Positions 1 to 11,559 of a stretch of 64,000 nt of DNA are shown piece after piece (positions within the stretch are counted from its first letter, which is position 1; each line of letters begins with the position of its first letter). The notes below the pieces were generated by a model. That model saw only the letters and a program-made list of their open reading frames with translations, did not search any database and was not told the DNA's origin. Location of the stretch: the NCBI GenBank assembly GCA_033065855.1, contig JAVXUO010000473.1:124001-188000 (forward strand), read 5' to 3'. Source of the DNA: Escallonia rubra (Eukaryota > Streptophyta > Magnoliopsida > Escalloniales > Escalloniaceae). Position numbers and translations under genes: made by a program.

Positions 1-175
1 GACAAGGTAGACGTGTTTGACCCCTATTTTGGTGAAGAGGATAAAGCAATCACTCAAAAAGGATGTTTGGTTCATGGCTGAGCTGAAGGAGATGGTATGA
101 GGAGGACAAGGTAGACGTGTTTGACCCCTATTTTGGTGAAGAGGATAAAGCAATCACTCAAAAAGGCTGTTTGGT
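1..175. repeat. Tandem duplication, ~71-bp core, 104-bp period
   Basis: The first ~71 bases recur from base 105 with a single visible mismatch (GGATG versus GGCTG near the end of the core). The 33 bases between the cores are present once, and the second copy then runs into different sequence, so this is a partial two-copy tandem duplication cut by the window edge. The core reads open in frame 1 (DKVDVFDPYFGEEDKAITQK), but I do not recognise the peptide. High copy identity implies a recent duplication or an array continuing to the left. Confidence 0.85.
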
Positions 176-1212
176 GTCAAGACAATATCTTCCATGTTGG
201 GAATTAATATCTACCTTAGATTTTTGAACTATCAGAATGATGGATAAGGCTCTGGAAATTACTTCGTTGCTTCGTATCTTGTCTAATGGAAATTGGAAAC
301 TTAATAGTAGCTCAGTGTAATAGTCAAATTAGCTACCAGAGATGTCAATTGGGCTAGGTGGCCCGCGGCCCAGCCCGTTTTGGCCCAAAAAAGCCCGGGC
401 CGGCCCAGCTCGGTTATGAATAGTGTAGGCCTGATATGTTAGGGCCTTGGACCTGGGCTTGGACCAGGCCAAGGTTTCAGAAAAAATGGCCCGGCCCTAG
501 CCCTAAAAAGGCCCGAAGCCCCGAAACTGGCCCAAAACTGGCCCTGTTTTGGGTGGCCCACTTTTTTTAAATTTTTTTCCCCCCCCCCCCCCCCACGGCT
601 ATATTCCCCACTAATTCAATAAATTCCACTTTTACGCCCCAACAACTATATAACGGCTAGTTTGGGGGGTATTTTTGTCCAAGTTAACTTTTTTAAATCT
701 TTTAAGATTTTTTACACTTTTACCCTCCCAACAACTATAAACGGCTAGTTGTTAGGGGTATTTTGGTCTTTTGTGAACTTTGAAAATCTATAAATTCAAA
801 CTCTTCCTTTTTAATTTTTCACATCAATCTTCTTACTCTCTCTTATCTAAACATTCTACATTTCTACAAGCTTTGCTACTATTTTCCTCTCCAATTACTA
901 CTCTTGTTAATTACTGTTCTTGTTTATTAATTAGTACTTTTGCTAATTACTACTCCTGTTTATTAATGACTGCTCGTGTTAAATTCTAATTACTAACTAT
1001 TCCTCTGATTCATTTGTTACTCTCTAATTATTTTGTTTACTAATTACTTATTTATTAATTACTATTACAAAGTTATTTTTAATTATTAACTCCGGTCAAT
1101 TTTGAATTACTAAATACTCTTATTCCCTAGTTACTCTTCAATTCTTTTTAATTGTTATTTCTAATTACTTATTACTGCTCTAGTTTTATTTTTTCAATCT
1201 AGTAAAAAAGTT

Positions 1213-2311
1213 GGGTTAATTACACTCATGTCCCTGAGGTTATAGTGAAATTATAGTCAATGACACAATGTTTCAAAAGGTTACAGCCGTATCCTTCCGT
1301 CACTCATCCGTTAATAAAATATACGTATTTACTTAAGTTTTCAATACGTATTTTTTAAATGACAATATTGCCCTCATTTTGTATATGTAAAGTATATACC
1401 ATATTATTTATTTTAAAATTATTTCTAAACCTAATTGATTTTCATACTGTCCAAATTAGGGATTTCAAAAAACCCTTATCTGTCTCTTCAACTCCTCTTT
1501 CCCCGCCGTCGCCCCCCATCCTCCCCCTTACCGGTCACCACCTTCGCTCTTCCCCCAACCCAGTCGCACGGCACCCACCTTCCCCTTAACACAGTTGGCC
1601 TCTACACCCTTCCCCCTCCCTGTCGCGGCACCCACCTTCCCCCCAACACAGTCGACGCCTACACCCTCCCCCAAGGCCATCGCTGCACCCCCATCCCCCC
1701 TCCTCTTCGCGGCACCTACCCACCCTCTCTTATCCCGTCATCGCACCCTCCTAGTCACCGCCATGGTGGGTTCGACAATCCATCGAGAATTATTAATGCC
1801 ATCAGAGTATGTTTTTGTCTAATCCCATTCCCATTCTTCAAACCTGAATGCTCTGAGAATTGTTAATGCCATCAAAGGCTTGAGTTGCTTGTGAAGTGTT
1901 AATCTGTAGTGGCAGGGCAGCAAAGGCATCCGTAGGATCCTTCTTCTCACCAGCGTTAGATACAGGAGGAGGCAAACCCGCTTGAATTCTTTAGACTGTG
2001 TTTGCTATCTAAGGGACTGAATTTGTTCAAACCTAATTTGTTGCTCCCAGCTCCAACAATCTTCTGTGCGCACAATGCCTTCAAGGTTGACTTTCTTGGT
2101 TGGCTCGGTTACCGCAAGGCGGTGGTGGTGGGAGGAGGAATGGCTTTTGAAGAAATACATTTGCAAGGGATGGGCATTCTGGTCATTGCATCTGAACCGT
2201 TATGTATTTTAGTATTCCCGTTAGGTCAAAGGACATAAGTGCCTATTTTCCAAACTTATGGACACGCGTGTAATTTCACCTAAACCTCAGGGATATGAGT
2301 GTAATTAACCC
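1213..2311. mobile_element. Mutator-like non-autonomous TIR element nested in the hAT
   Basis: The left end GGGTTAATTACACTCATGTC and the right end, read inward (GGGTTAATTACACTCATATC), are near-identical, and the inverted similarity continues for about 45 bases. The element is flanked by a perfect 9-bp duplication, AAAAAAGTT, at 1204-1212 and 2312-2320; this length fits Mutator-like elements. The ~1.1 kb interior is C/T-rich and proline-coding on + (1480-1750) and shows no transposase. It could contain captured host sequence, but I recognise none. It inserted after the hAT element was in place. Confidence 0.8.
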
Positions 2312-2614
2312 AAAAAAGTTTAGCGTCAAATATGTCTGGACTACTAAAGAAATTCAGGTGTGGATCATCATCACGAAAAACATCACCACCACGGCCATCA
2401 CGAACACCAATCCAAGCACCACCACAGCCATTCGTTCCTGGACGAATGAGTACGGGTTGTATGATAGATACCCAAGACAATTGAGAATTCAATCAAAACA
2501 TTCCAGATATTGATTACACGCTTTCACAAGATAGTCCGCATTTTAGTCAAGGACGCAGCTCGGTTGGTGAAGTTACTAATCCGTGGCATGATGTTAACCT
2601 GATGAGCAGTCACG

Positions 2615-4573
2615 ATGGAGAAGGGCCGAACAATACTTCTGATAATCATCAAGAAGCCCAAAAAGGTGGAAAAAAAGAAAGCCGAGTGTTGGAATCATTT
2701 TGATCAAATTACGGTGGAAGGCGGCGCCCGAAAAGCTCGATGTAAGTATTGTGCTAAATTATTTGCTACTGGTTGTGGTAATGGACATCTTAACAGGCAT
2801 TACACTCAGTGTGCACCTCGAAGCGGCCACGTCGAACCTACCCAAACACAGTTATCTTTTGACGGTAAGTTGTTTGTTTATAATCAGCGAGAGCAAAGAG
2901 ACGGTCTCGATGAATTTGTTATTCACGATGAACAAGCCTTTAGTTTTGCCGATAGTGCTAAGCACACTAGATATATGAACACCCACGTGCAACCTTTGTA
3001 CAAAAAGGTTCATAGAAACACAACTAGATCCGATGCACTCCGGCAGTATAAGGCTGCTAAAGCACGCCTGATCGATTATTTCGATAATTTTGACAGTAAA
3101 GTTAGCCTTACTTCTGATATTTGGCAATCTCCGTTTACTTTTGTTAGTTATAGTTGTGTGACGGCCCATTGGATTGATACAGATTGGATTATGAACAAGA
3201 GAATCATCGCTTTCGAACTCTTTCCTTTTTCGCATGATGCAATACACGCTGCTACTATTATAATTAATGCATGTACTACGTTTAATTTAAAGAATAAGAT
3301 TATGAGTATTAGTTTTGATAATGCTACTAACAATACAGCTATTGTTGCTGCTTTAAGGGAGAGCCTCAAACCTATAATTTCTGGTAAATTATTTCATGTT
3401 CGTTGTGTTTGTCATGTAATTAATTTAATTGTTCAAGATGGTTTAGCTGTTGCAGGAAATATTCTTGTCAAAATGAGGGGTATGACAACTTTTGTTTCTA
3501 GTTCGGCTTCGAGAACACAACAATTTAAAACGTTGTGTAGTCAGTATAATATGCCTCGCAAAAGACCAGTTACAGATGTGGTCCATAGGTGGAACTCTAC
3601 ATATCATATGCTTTTACATATTCTCGCATACAAAGAAGTATATACGCATTTTCTACTAACCTTGTTCCCAGCCGGCTTGCCAACTCACCTGGAATGGCAG
3701 ATGGCTACACATCTAGCTGAATTTTTGGAGGTATTTTACACGTCTACCAATTTATTGTCTAGTACGTACTATCCCACCTCTCATCTCGCTGTAATAGAAA
3801 TTCTCAAGATGGCTACAATATTAACAAAATGGAGATATATAGGACCCTTTACGGAAATAGTAAAAGTGATGGATGAAAAGTTTAATAAATATTAGAGTGA
3901 ACTGCCTGTTATTTTTGCTGTGGCTACTTGTTTAGATCCTAGGTTAAAGTTGCATGGTGTGAACGTCTCGATAAACGAGATATCAAAATTAATGTGCTAC
4001 TCAGTAGAGGACACAACCAACCTCACAGCGAAAGTGAGCAATACATTTGAGGAACTGTTCAACTTGTATCACAATTCTACTGACGTGCGCAGCTGAGCTT
4101 CATCATCGACTGCTGAGAGGCACTACTCGTCATATCTTAAGGGCTTTAAACATCTAGTAGCAAGACAACTATCAGGTGAAGGTACCTCTAATTCGACAGG
4201 TTCGGCTTCTTTTTCCTCTTTTAATGAGATTGGTGTATATTCTAATACTGATCATTATTCTGATTTAACAGTGGAAGAACAAGTTAATTTTAATTTGTTA
4301 AATTTTTTGAAACAAAACCAAAACATGTATAAAATTTTATCCTAAATTGCACGGGATGTACTGCCGGTGCAAGCCTCCACGGTTGCTTCAGAGTCGGCAT
4401 TTTCAGCGAGTGGGAGGGTTTTGGATGACAGGAGAAGTCGTCTTAACCCCGAGTCACTCGAGCTATGTGTATGTTGGAAGGATTATCTTGATGCGAAATA
4501 CCGCGAGCAAGATATACCGATTGACGATAGGAAGAGCAGTGACTCGGACGTTGAAATACTTCCAGATGATTAG
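2615..4573 (+). pseudogene. hAT transposase (BED zinc finger, RICESLEEPER-like), inactivated
   Basis: This frame would encode the enzyme that excises and integrates the surrounding hAT element. In order: a basic N-terminus; a BED-type zinc finger at residues ~28-66 (C-x2-C ... H-x3-H, seen as CKYC and HLNRH); the central catalytic region with the plant hAT landmarks SFDNATNN and HVRCVCHVINLIVQDGL; then ATCLDPRLKL; and at the C-terminus the dimerisation block ASESAFSASGRVLDDRRS at ~4385. One reading frame runs the whole length without an obvious frameshift, but in-frame stops lie at 3893-3895, 4094-4096 and 4343-4345. The copy is therefore inactive unless it is spliced in an unusual way. The 426-residue open part ends just before the ATCLDPR motif. 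The start at 2615 is the first ATG before the BED finger; an upstream exon is possible. Confidence 0.88.
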
Positions 4574-5417
4574 GTAATTTATTTTTATTTTCCTTTTCTC
4601 AAGTTTTAAGAATAAAATTTTTCACAAAATATAGTTTTTTTAGAAACAAGATAGATATTTTTTCATATATATATAAAAAAATAGGTAACTTCGCCTGTTT
4701 GTTTACAAGCAGCCGGTCCCAAGTCCGGATAAAAGGAGGATGGCATATGAACACATTTATCTTCAATTTAACTTTATCAGTTTGAATATTTGAATGCTAG
4801 AAATATTATTGTTTACATACATATTAATATTTCGAAAAATTTCACATTCGGAAGGTAAAATTTTTGGAAATCAAATGTCTTACATGGTTTATAGCAACCT
4901 CTTTGCAGTGGTCATGGTTTTACAATAAAGATAAGGATGTGTATAGAAAAGGAGGAAGTGGACAAACTAATGAGAGAGTCACCCATGTTTAAATGTTGGT
5001 GCCTCTCTTGTGTAACGGGAACCGTACTACAACGTCAATGAGGAACCTCTTACACTAGTTTCATTTGGCGATTGAGGCTTTTGATGTTGCTCCAAGTCTC
5101 AAAGCATTTAATTTATAAATGTGAATAACAAGGAGTTAAGAATAGGGGAAAAAAACAAAAAAAAATTGGGCCTGGGTCGGCCCAAGCCCAGCCTTAAAAT
5201 ATTGGGCCTAGGGCCAGGGCTTGGACTGGGCCCAAGTATACCAGTTTTCAGACCCGGCCCGGCCCGATTTTCACTTCTTCTGGCCCGCCCCGGCCCGGTT
5301 TCGTTGGAGGCCCGTTGGGCTTGGGCTGGGCCGGCCCATTGACATCTTTATTAGCTACTATCTCAGACTTCTTAAGTTTCACCTTTTACTATTTTCCATT
5401 ACTTAAATCTATGTAGC

Positions 5418-5833
5418 GTTTAAAAACTATTTGGTTTTCTATTTTTTTTCAGTTTTATAAACAGGAGAAAAGAAAAACGTTTGACACACAGTTTTCGTTT
5501 TTTTTTTCTCTTCACTTTTGAAAACTAGTTTTTAAAAGAGGGCAGTTTTTGAAAACTCTAATTTAGGAGTTTTGGATTTTCAGTTTTGATTTTTATTTTG
5601 AAACCACCAACGCCCTCCCACAGCCACTGGCGGCTGTCGCTGACCACCGCCTACCGCCAACCACTGCTGGCCACCGCCACGCCCCACCACCAAAGAAAAA
5701 ACTCAAAAAAAAAAAAAACTGGGTAATCAAACACCCATTTGTTTTTGTAAAAAATAAAAACTAAACTGGTTCTGTTTTTTGTTTTTTAGAAATAGAAAAT
5801 TAAAACTGGAAGTGATTTCAAACAGATCCCTAG
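5418..5833. mobile_element. Candidate MITE with AT-rich inverted ends
   Basis: The left part (GTTTAAAAACTATTTGG, then CAGTTTTATAAACAGG) and the inverted right part (GGGATCTGTTTGAAATCACT, then CAGAACCAGTTTAG) look like diverged copies in opposite orientation around a GC-richer centre coding CCACCGCC-type repeats. I could not find a convincing target duplication, so boundaries and superfamily are uncertain. This could also be low-complexity T-rich sequence. Confidence 0.35.
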
Positions 5834-6966
5834 TTTTCACTTTTCATCATACTATTGCACCAAAAAGAAATAAAAAAGCATACTTAAGAGTCACGTATCT
5901 AGTGTTGATTTAATCGTCTATCTCGTTTAGTCTTTTGCACAAATTAAGTGCTGATATACAAAATTTGCAATGTTTTTCACATATATTGGATACATTGCCA
6001 TGAGACACTTAAAAAGGGCAAGAACTACATGTGTGAACTTTATCCAATGGACCAGTATGACAAATAAACATATTTTAAAAAATCATCCTTTTCATTTGTT
6101 TAAGTGTTCTAACAGTCTTCCAGATCATAAAAGTTATAAGAGTGTGCCCCCCTCGCTGCTATGTTTGTGAGCGTGCTTGATTGCAGTTCCTAGATACATC
6201 TTACTAAATGACCATCAGACCAGCCAATTGAGTTCCACCTGAGCTTCCATAATTGTTGTTTTTGTGACCAATTTGTGCTCATTTTTCTTATGGTGCAATG
6301 CGGAGATTATATTATAAGGGAACACAACATCTTGTGTTGTGTTGTGGTCGAAGTCTGGACTGACCAGAATGAGCTCGTGAACAGACCTGACAGCACAAAC
6401 AAGAAACCGGTGACGCGCTGGAGGGGATTCCGGTGGAGAATCTCCGATGTCTGAGTCAAGAAATGAGCAAAAAAGGTAGCTTTTATGTACCTGGAAATTT
6501 TTGAACGTGCCTAAGTCTAACTTGCTGAGATATAGAACCAGAGACGTTCTTCCATTAGGAGTCGGCTAGCAGTTCCCCATTAGGAGGCTGTTATTTGATG
6601 GTCATCCTGAGAAGGAGGTATGGATAAGGGATGACACTTATCAGATAAAAGGAAAAGTAGCTAGACTCGGCCACAAGTCTGATTCAAGTAGGAGTAGTTA
6701 GAGCCCTTATGTGGTCCCTACGCGACATGTTCTTTCTGGCGAAGATTGTGGAAGGTGGATAGTCTTCTTCTAGGGGTACAATGAAGTCAATTGTTATTGC
6801 CATTGGTTGCTACCCTAATCGACATCAGGATTTGAACCCTAGAGAGGGCGTGTTTCGCGTCGAAAAGATTAAGCCAAGGGTAGCATTGTCCATTCAGTAG
6901 CCGAGTAAAGAGAAATATTTTGAACATGTTACTCGGGCTAATGAACGGAGTCCAAAGGCTTACCGA
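5834..6966. other. No gene seen; repeat-like intergenic DNA
   Basis: No ORF of note and no recognisable domain. From ~6300 the sequence (GGAGAATCTCCGATGTCTGA and neighbours) resembles the kind of text found in LTRs of plant Ty3/gypsy elements, but I see no paired LTR, primer-binding site or coding region. It leads directly into the hairpin array that follows. Confidence 0.4.
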
Positions 6967-7700
6967 GCTCGTCTACTCGGCTTAACGAGTAGAGAGTGAG
7001 AAAACCCATTTATAATGCCTACTCGACTGGACGAGAAGAGAGCCGAAGGGCTATTTTAAGCTTGTCTACTCCACTGGACGAGTAGAGCATAAAGAATTCA
7101 GGAGCTTATCTTCTCGGCTATACGAGCAAATAGCTTGAAGGACACTTTGAGCTCGTCTGCTCGGCTTCGCGAGTAGAGGGCTTGAATGATACTTCAAGCT
7201 CGTCTACACGACTATACGAGCAAAAGGCTTACATGGAATTTGAGCTCGTCTGCTCGGCTAAACGAGCAGAGAGCTTGAATGGTACTTTGAGCTCATCAAC
7301 TTGACTAGACAAAAGCTTGAATGGTATGTTGAGCTTGTCTGCTCGGCTAGACGAGCAGAGGGCTTGATGGGTACATGAACTCAACTGCTCGGCTGGACAA
7401 GCAGAGAGCAGTCCAAAGAAGCTCTTCTGCTTAGTCTGACGAGCAGAGAGATAGGAGTCCACCGTAGCTTTTTTGCTCAGTCTGACGAGTAGAAAACTAG
7501 GGGTCCAAGAGATATGAGTCCATCGTAGCTCTTCTGTACTATTTGACGAGTAAAGAACTAGGAGTCCAAATGAGCTCTTCTGCTTAGTCTGGCGAGGAGA
7601 GAGATATGAGTCCATCGTAGCTCTTGTGCTCGGTCTGTTGAGCAGAGCTAGGAGTCCGAAGGAGCTCTTCTGCTTGGTGTGGCCAGAAGAGGGAGTATTG
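6967..7700. repeat. Array of ~16 degenerate hairpin units, ~46-bp period
   Basis: Units begin (GCTCGTCTGCTCGG-like) near 6967, 7017, 7060, 7104, 7151, 7198, 7243, 7291, 7333, 7379, 7421, 7467, 7528, 7573, 7620 and 7663. Spacing is 42-50 bases except for one gap of 61. Each core is a small inverted repeat: the best copies read TCTGCTCG, a 6-base loop, then CGAGCAGA, with an overlapping CTCGTC/GACGAG pair. Cores are joined by ~18-20 variable bases such as AGCTTGAATGGTACTTTGA on the left half and AGGAGTCCAAATG on the right half, so the array has two sub-families. Copies are 60-90% alike by eye. Reading frames across it are artefacts of the repetition. Function and origin are unknown; it may be an internal repeat of a decayed LTR or other large element. 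Confidence 0.85.
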
Positions 7701-7979
7701 GCTGATTAGAGTTTGACTGTATCCATGAACTCCTTGGTGTGCTTGATCATGTGCGTTTGCTACTGTGCCAAAAGTATAATGAAATAATTTTTGCACCTTT
7801 CCAATATTAATTGTTTTTGTTACAGTGGTAAGCGTTTGATCCTAACAAATACCTTTGTTTTAGAAGAATTATTAGATATGTGTAGCATGAGTCCATATTC
7901 ACAAGAGGAAGGCTTCAAAAATTGAAACCAATAAGAATGGAAAATCAAATTAACCGATCATGTGGTAAATGTAAGAAAA

Positions 7980-9655
7980 GATGATCCATAGATTCTAACA
8001 TGGAGTGATACAATAGACATTCCATTTCATTAGCACAATGTCGACGAATCTACACATCACTAAGAGAAAGTCGATGATGTAAAAACTGCCAAAGGAAGGT
8101 CAATAATTTTAGTTGGTAGAGGTTTTGTCCATAATTTACGCCAAATACTCGATGGAACTTTCCAAGTGGCAAGGCCCATAACCAAGTGAGCTTATCCATA
8201 AGGTAATGAAAAGCTCTAAAGTGATACACACATTGAACATCGAAACCACCATTTGACGTTTGAAATCATTTTTGGGAATCCTTCGCACCCTAAGCTGAAA
8301 AATGCAAACATAAAATGATGCGCACAACATGGGCAGGAAATAGTGCAGTAAGATGACCAGTGTCCCAAAAAAATGGGAAAACGAGATAACTGGCAACTGA
8401 GGTAGAAGCTACAGGCGAGCTGTAAATTGCTAATTGAGCAGGATGAATTTCCATAATCTAGTAATCATATATGTTGCACATTCGCCACTATCCAACATCT
8501 GCTTTGTTTTTTAACAAATTCTGACCTATCTTAAGTACTTTGCCATACCAACAAGAAACTCTATTCCTGGTGGAAGTGAGAAGGCCTCACAAATGGAATA
8601 CATGCCACAGATGACCTGGGTCGATTGAGTTTGAACACGTCACACTTGCTTCGTCAAAAGGCCTCCTTAAGAATTAAGTAGTCTAATAGCCGAGATTGCC
8701 AAGCCAATTAGGAAGACACTGGACATCCCACCCAACCCAATAAATAGATTTTTTTTAATGCTATCTCGAGCCAGCAGAAGCGACTGATGATCTAACAATC
8801 TGTACAAAAACATACTTCCAAAAACTTGTAGATTTTCCTGTAATGCTACAATAGCAACAAAAGAACATAATGGATAAGGGTGACTTGAGAAGCCTTGTTC
8901 CATAGAGCACAATGATATTAGATTCTTTGAATAAGATCTTGATGGGCGATTTGACCATGCCAAATTGAATACCCAAATATTTTTGCCAACCAACTCTTAA
9001 GATGAATTATTAAGGATTTCAGTCATGTACATCCTGAAATCCTAGGATGTATTTGGACTAAAAAATAGAGCTAACTTGTCCTAGTCATTTTCCCGTCGCA
9101 AGCCAACACAATATTGTGCTACATTATGATACATATGAGTAGCGGAGGCATAAAAGAAATGAAAATATAGAAAGATATCATCTGGGTAGATGAAACGAGA
9201 AAGAGCTAGTGATTGTTACGTAGCTTTAATACCTCGAGTCTTGAGTCGGCTTGAGCACGTTGCAGTGCAGCTGATTGGGCTGTAGCACACGTGAAAAATA
9301 AATAGGGGGAGAGAGGATCCCCTTACTGAATGTCACAATGAGGCTAGGAAAGCGCAATAATGCCACCATTAATCAGAATAGAGTACGACACATCATTGGC
9401 ACATTGGTTGTCAACGGGGAAGCCAAATGAACGCATAATAGCTTCCATGAAATCGCATCGGAGTTGATCATGAGCTTTACTTAGGTCAAGTTTCAAAGAG
9501 GCCAAGTGAATGTTGCCTAAGTTCTTTTTCTTAATGAAGTGTGTCAAATCCTGCGCCAGTGTTACATTATGAGAAAGCAAAATATCCGCAATAAACCCAT
9601 TCTGCAAGGGGGAGATAAATAACTTACAACCTAACAATATGCTTACAATCATTTT
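7980..9655 (-). mobile_element. L1-type LINE fragment (reverse transcriptase to zf-RVT), degenerate
   Basis: On the minus strand, 9652-9344 reads SPLQNGFIADILLSHNVTLA, LASLKLDLSKAHDQLRCDF and NDVSYSILINGG. These are the early reverse-transcriptase motifs of plant L1 ORF2. Further along, GDPLSPYLFF (~9330) and FFSPNTSRISG-like text (~9050) follow, and near 8110-8160 WRKLWTKPLPTKII matches the zinc-binding region after the RT. The order is correct for one LINE. Frame changes and stops are numerous, so it is a dead 3' half. The 5' part and endonuclease are not visible to the right, and no poly-A tail or target duplication was identified. Confidence 0.75.
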
Positions 9656-11559
9656 TACTTGGTGAAAAGAATTATGATTAGCTACTTAATCACTTGCTTT
9701 AAGTTTGTAGGATATTTGAGTGGGTTCATTTATTCATAGTCCTTTAAGTTTTTGTAATACTCATGTGTAGCCCTTGTGTTTTCAACGTGGGTTCATGTGA
9801 CACCACTTAACAAGGTGTAGCACTAGCCTTGAATTTGTCGGTAAGGAGCTACGAAATCAGATTTTGTGTTGAATCCAAGAGATGGAGTCATCAATATCTA
9901 ATGAAATACCTTTGTAAATTTAACTAAGAAAAGTAAAATGATATTCCCCGGTTTGAATCCAAAAAATTTATTCCTTTGGCTAAAAAAATAGACAAATTTA
10001 AAAAGAAATGACATAACCACTGCAAAAAAAAAATGAAACCCAGATACTCTCTTATCTCTCTAAAAGCCTCGCTCCCTCCGATGAAGAAATCGACAGACTT
10101 GAATGCAACACAAGAAAAAAAATCACAACTTAAGATTCCGATCACACCTAATACCTACCACAAAGACAAGTCGACCAAAATCCAACTACTGTGTACCACC
10201 GATGTTTGCTCACAACTCAAATAAGAACATATCGAGGAAGAATCAGACATCAAAGATGAGGGTAACATCCCCTACAATCAATCTCGCTAACTAAGAAAAC
10301 GACAAATCCTAGCTCTTTGGCTTCAAACCCTCTTTGTCAAACCTTTTAGCAAAATTTTAGGATTTAAATACTTTGTGATTTGGTAACCATGGAAACTGAT
10401 TGTTTCACATCATCAACCACGACATTGATTTTTCCTAGTTAAATTCAATCTAGAATAAGACTTCAGATGAATCATCGAAGGAGGACCATAGTTCATCATT
10501 TAAAATTACCTCACCATTAAATTTTGGCAAGACAAATTCATATGTTCAAGAGCTACCCCCCACCGCGGCCGCCATGCATTGGAGTCAAATTGGGAATAAG
10601 GATGGCAATGTGGAGGATCAAATGCGGGTTTTGAAAGATCTGTACCTGCCCCACCATCGAATTAGAAGATGTTTATACCATCCCCAATGCAATGAAATAT
10701 GACAAAACCCGACATCGTCTGGCTACGATCTGCTTGATTTGTCATGTCTTGTTGTGTTCAAAGTAATACACCACCAAAAGCATTGATTGGTGCAAAATAA
10801 AGAGAAGAGAACAACATGAATCACGTCGATAGTGTTGCCATTAGTAGTGGTCTGTCGCCAGTGAGTGACGGATCGTGTCACCGATAATAGATGATGAGAC
10901 GCTGGTGCTGTGACTAGATTGAGAAAAATAGAATAAGTGAAGTGGTGATGGATTGCATCGCCGTGGATGCCAAGGTGGTGCAGCGGTTGGCGGCTAGGTT
11001 GAGAACAACATTAAGTGGAATGATAGAAGTGTGGGTAATGTATATATCCTTTTGAACATTTATATACCAACAAGGATGGCTGAGATTAAGTCTGAGATTA
11101 TAAACTAAGGTATCAATGCGGGACGGAGCGGGTAGCGGGCCGGTTACACATAAAACCACACCCGCCCCGCGTCTAGCCGCGATTTATTAAAAAACCCGAT
11201 CAAAGGCAGGAGCAGAACAGGGCGAATATCTACATGTGATTAGTTAAATTTCCATCCCTGACTAGAACACTCCTGAAACTCGGCGCTCACACAACTAACA
11301 ATTAACGGTGGCGATACGCCAAAAATTGCATCCAAATTAACCTCTCTATACACTATGCCAAAAAATAAAATTTGGCAACACACCAACCAATCTGCTATTG
11401 AAGGAATCACATTCTGCTTCAGCTATGGTCTACTCAACCACAACACACAAAGTTATTCCAATAGCTCAACAATACCCCCCACAAATTAGATAACCAGCCA
11501 AAACATCACTCCTTGACTAGTCGCGAGACAACCCATGACAATGAACACTCTCAGACCCA
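9656..11559. other. No gene seen; includes GC-rich hAT-like piece at ~10595-11270
   Basis: No supported coding region. Around 11110-11220 the text GCGGGACGGAGCGGGTAGCGGG resembles the subterminal repeats of the hAT element at 23159-24069. AAGGATGGCAAT (~10601) and the inverted CAGGGATGGAAAT (~11270) could be its ends, but the flanks show no matching 8-bp duplication. Treated as an old or chimeric hAT remnant at best. Confidence 0.35.

Larger units (their letters stand above)
337..5350 (+). mobile_element. hAT DNA transposon, near full length, degenerate
   Basis: The ends are a short terminal inverted repeat: CAGAGATGTCAATTGGGC at the left, and TAAAGATGTCAATGGGC reading inward from the right. 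The element is flanked by a perfect 8-bp target duplication, TTAGCTAC, at 329-336 and 5351-5358. The subterminal ~200 bases at both ends are dense in GGCCC/GGGCC motifs, a common arrangement of transposase-binding repeats in plant hAT elements. The interior holds a BED-finger/hAT transposase reading frame (2615-4573). A separate TIR element (1213-2311) sits inside the left arm. Two shorter relatives with the same ends lie at 18354-19656 and 36807-37444. A 16-base poly-C tract at 579-594 lies in the left subterminal region. Confidence 0.9.

Noticed and set aside
1435-1866. Proline-rich 143-codon frame
   Set aside because: C/T-rich low-complexity interior of the Mutator-like element; no domain and no conserved pattern.
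6967-7700. CRISPR-like layout (short repeats, regular spacing)
   Set aside because: Plant nuclear DNA, repeats are degenerate, the inter-repeat sequences are themselves related to one another, and there are no cas genes. Treated as a tandem hairpin array.
10595-11270. Possible hAT element with AAGGATGGCAAT / CAGGGATGGAAAT ends
   Set aside because: Flanks lack a matching 8-bp duplication and the arms are weakly alike; kept only as a note.
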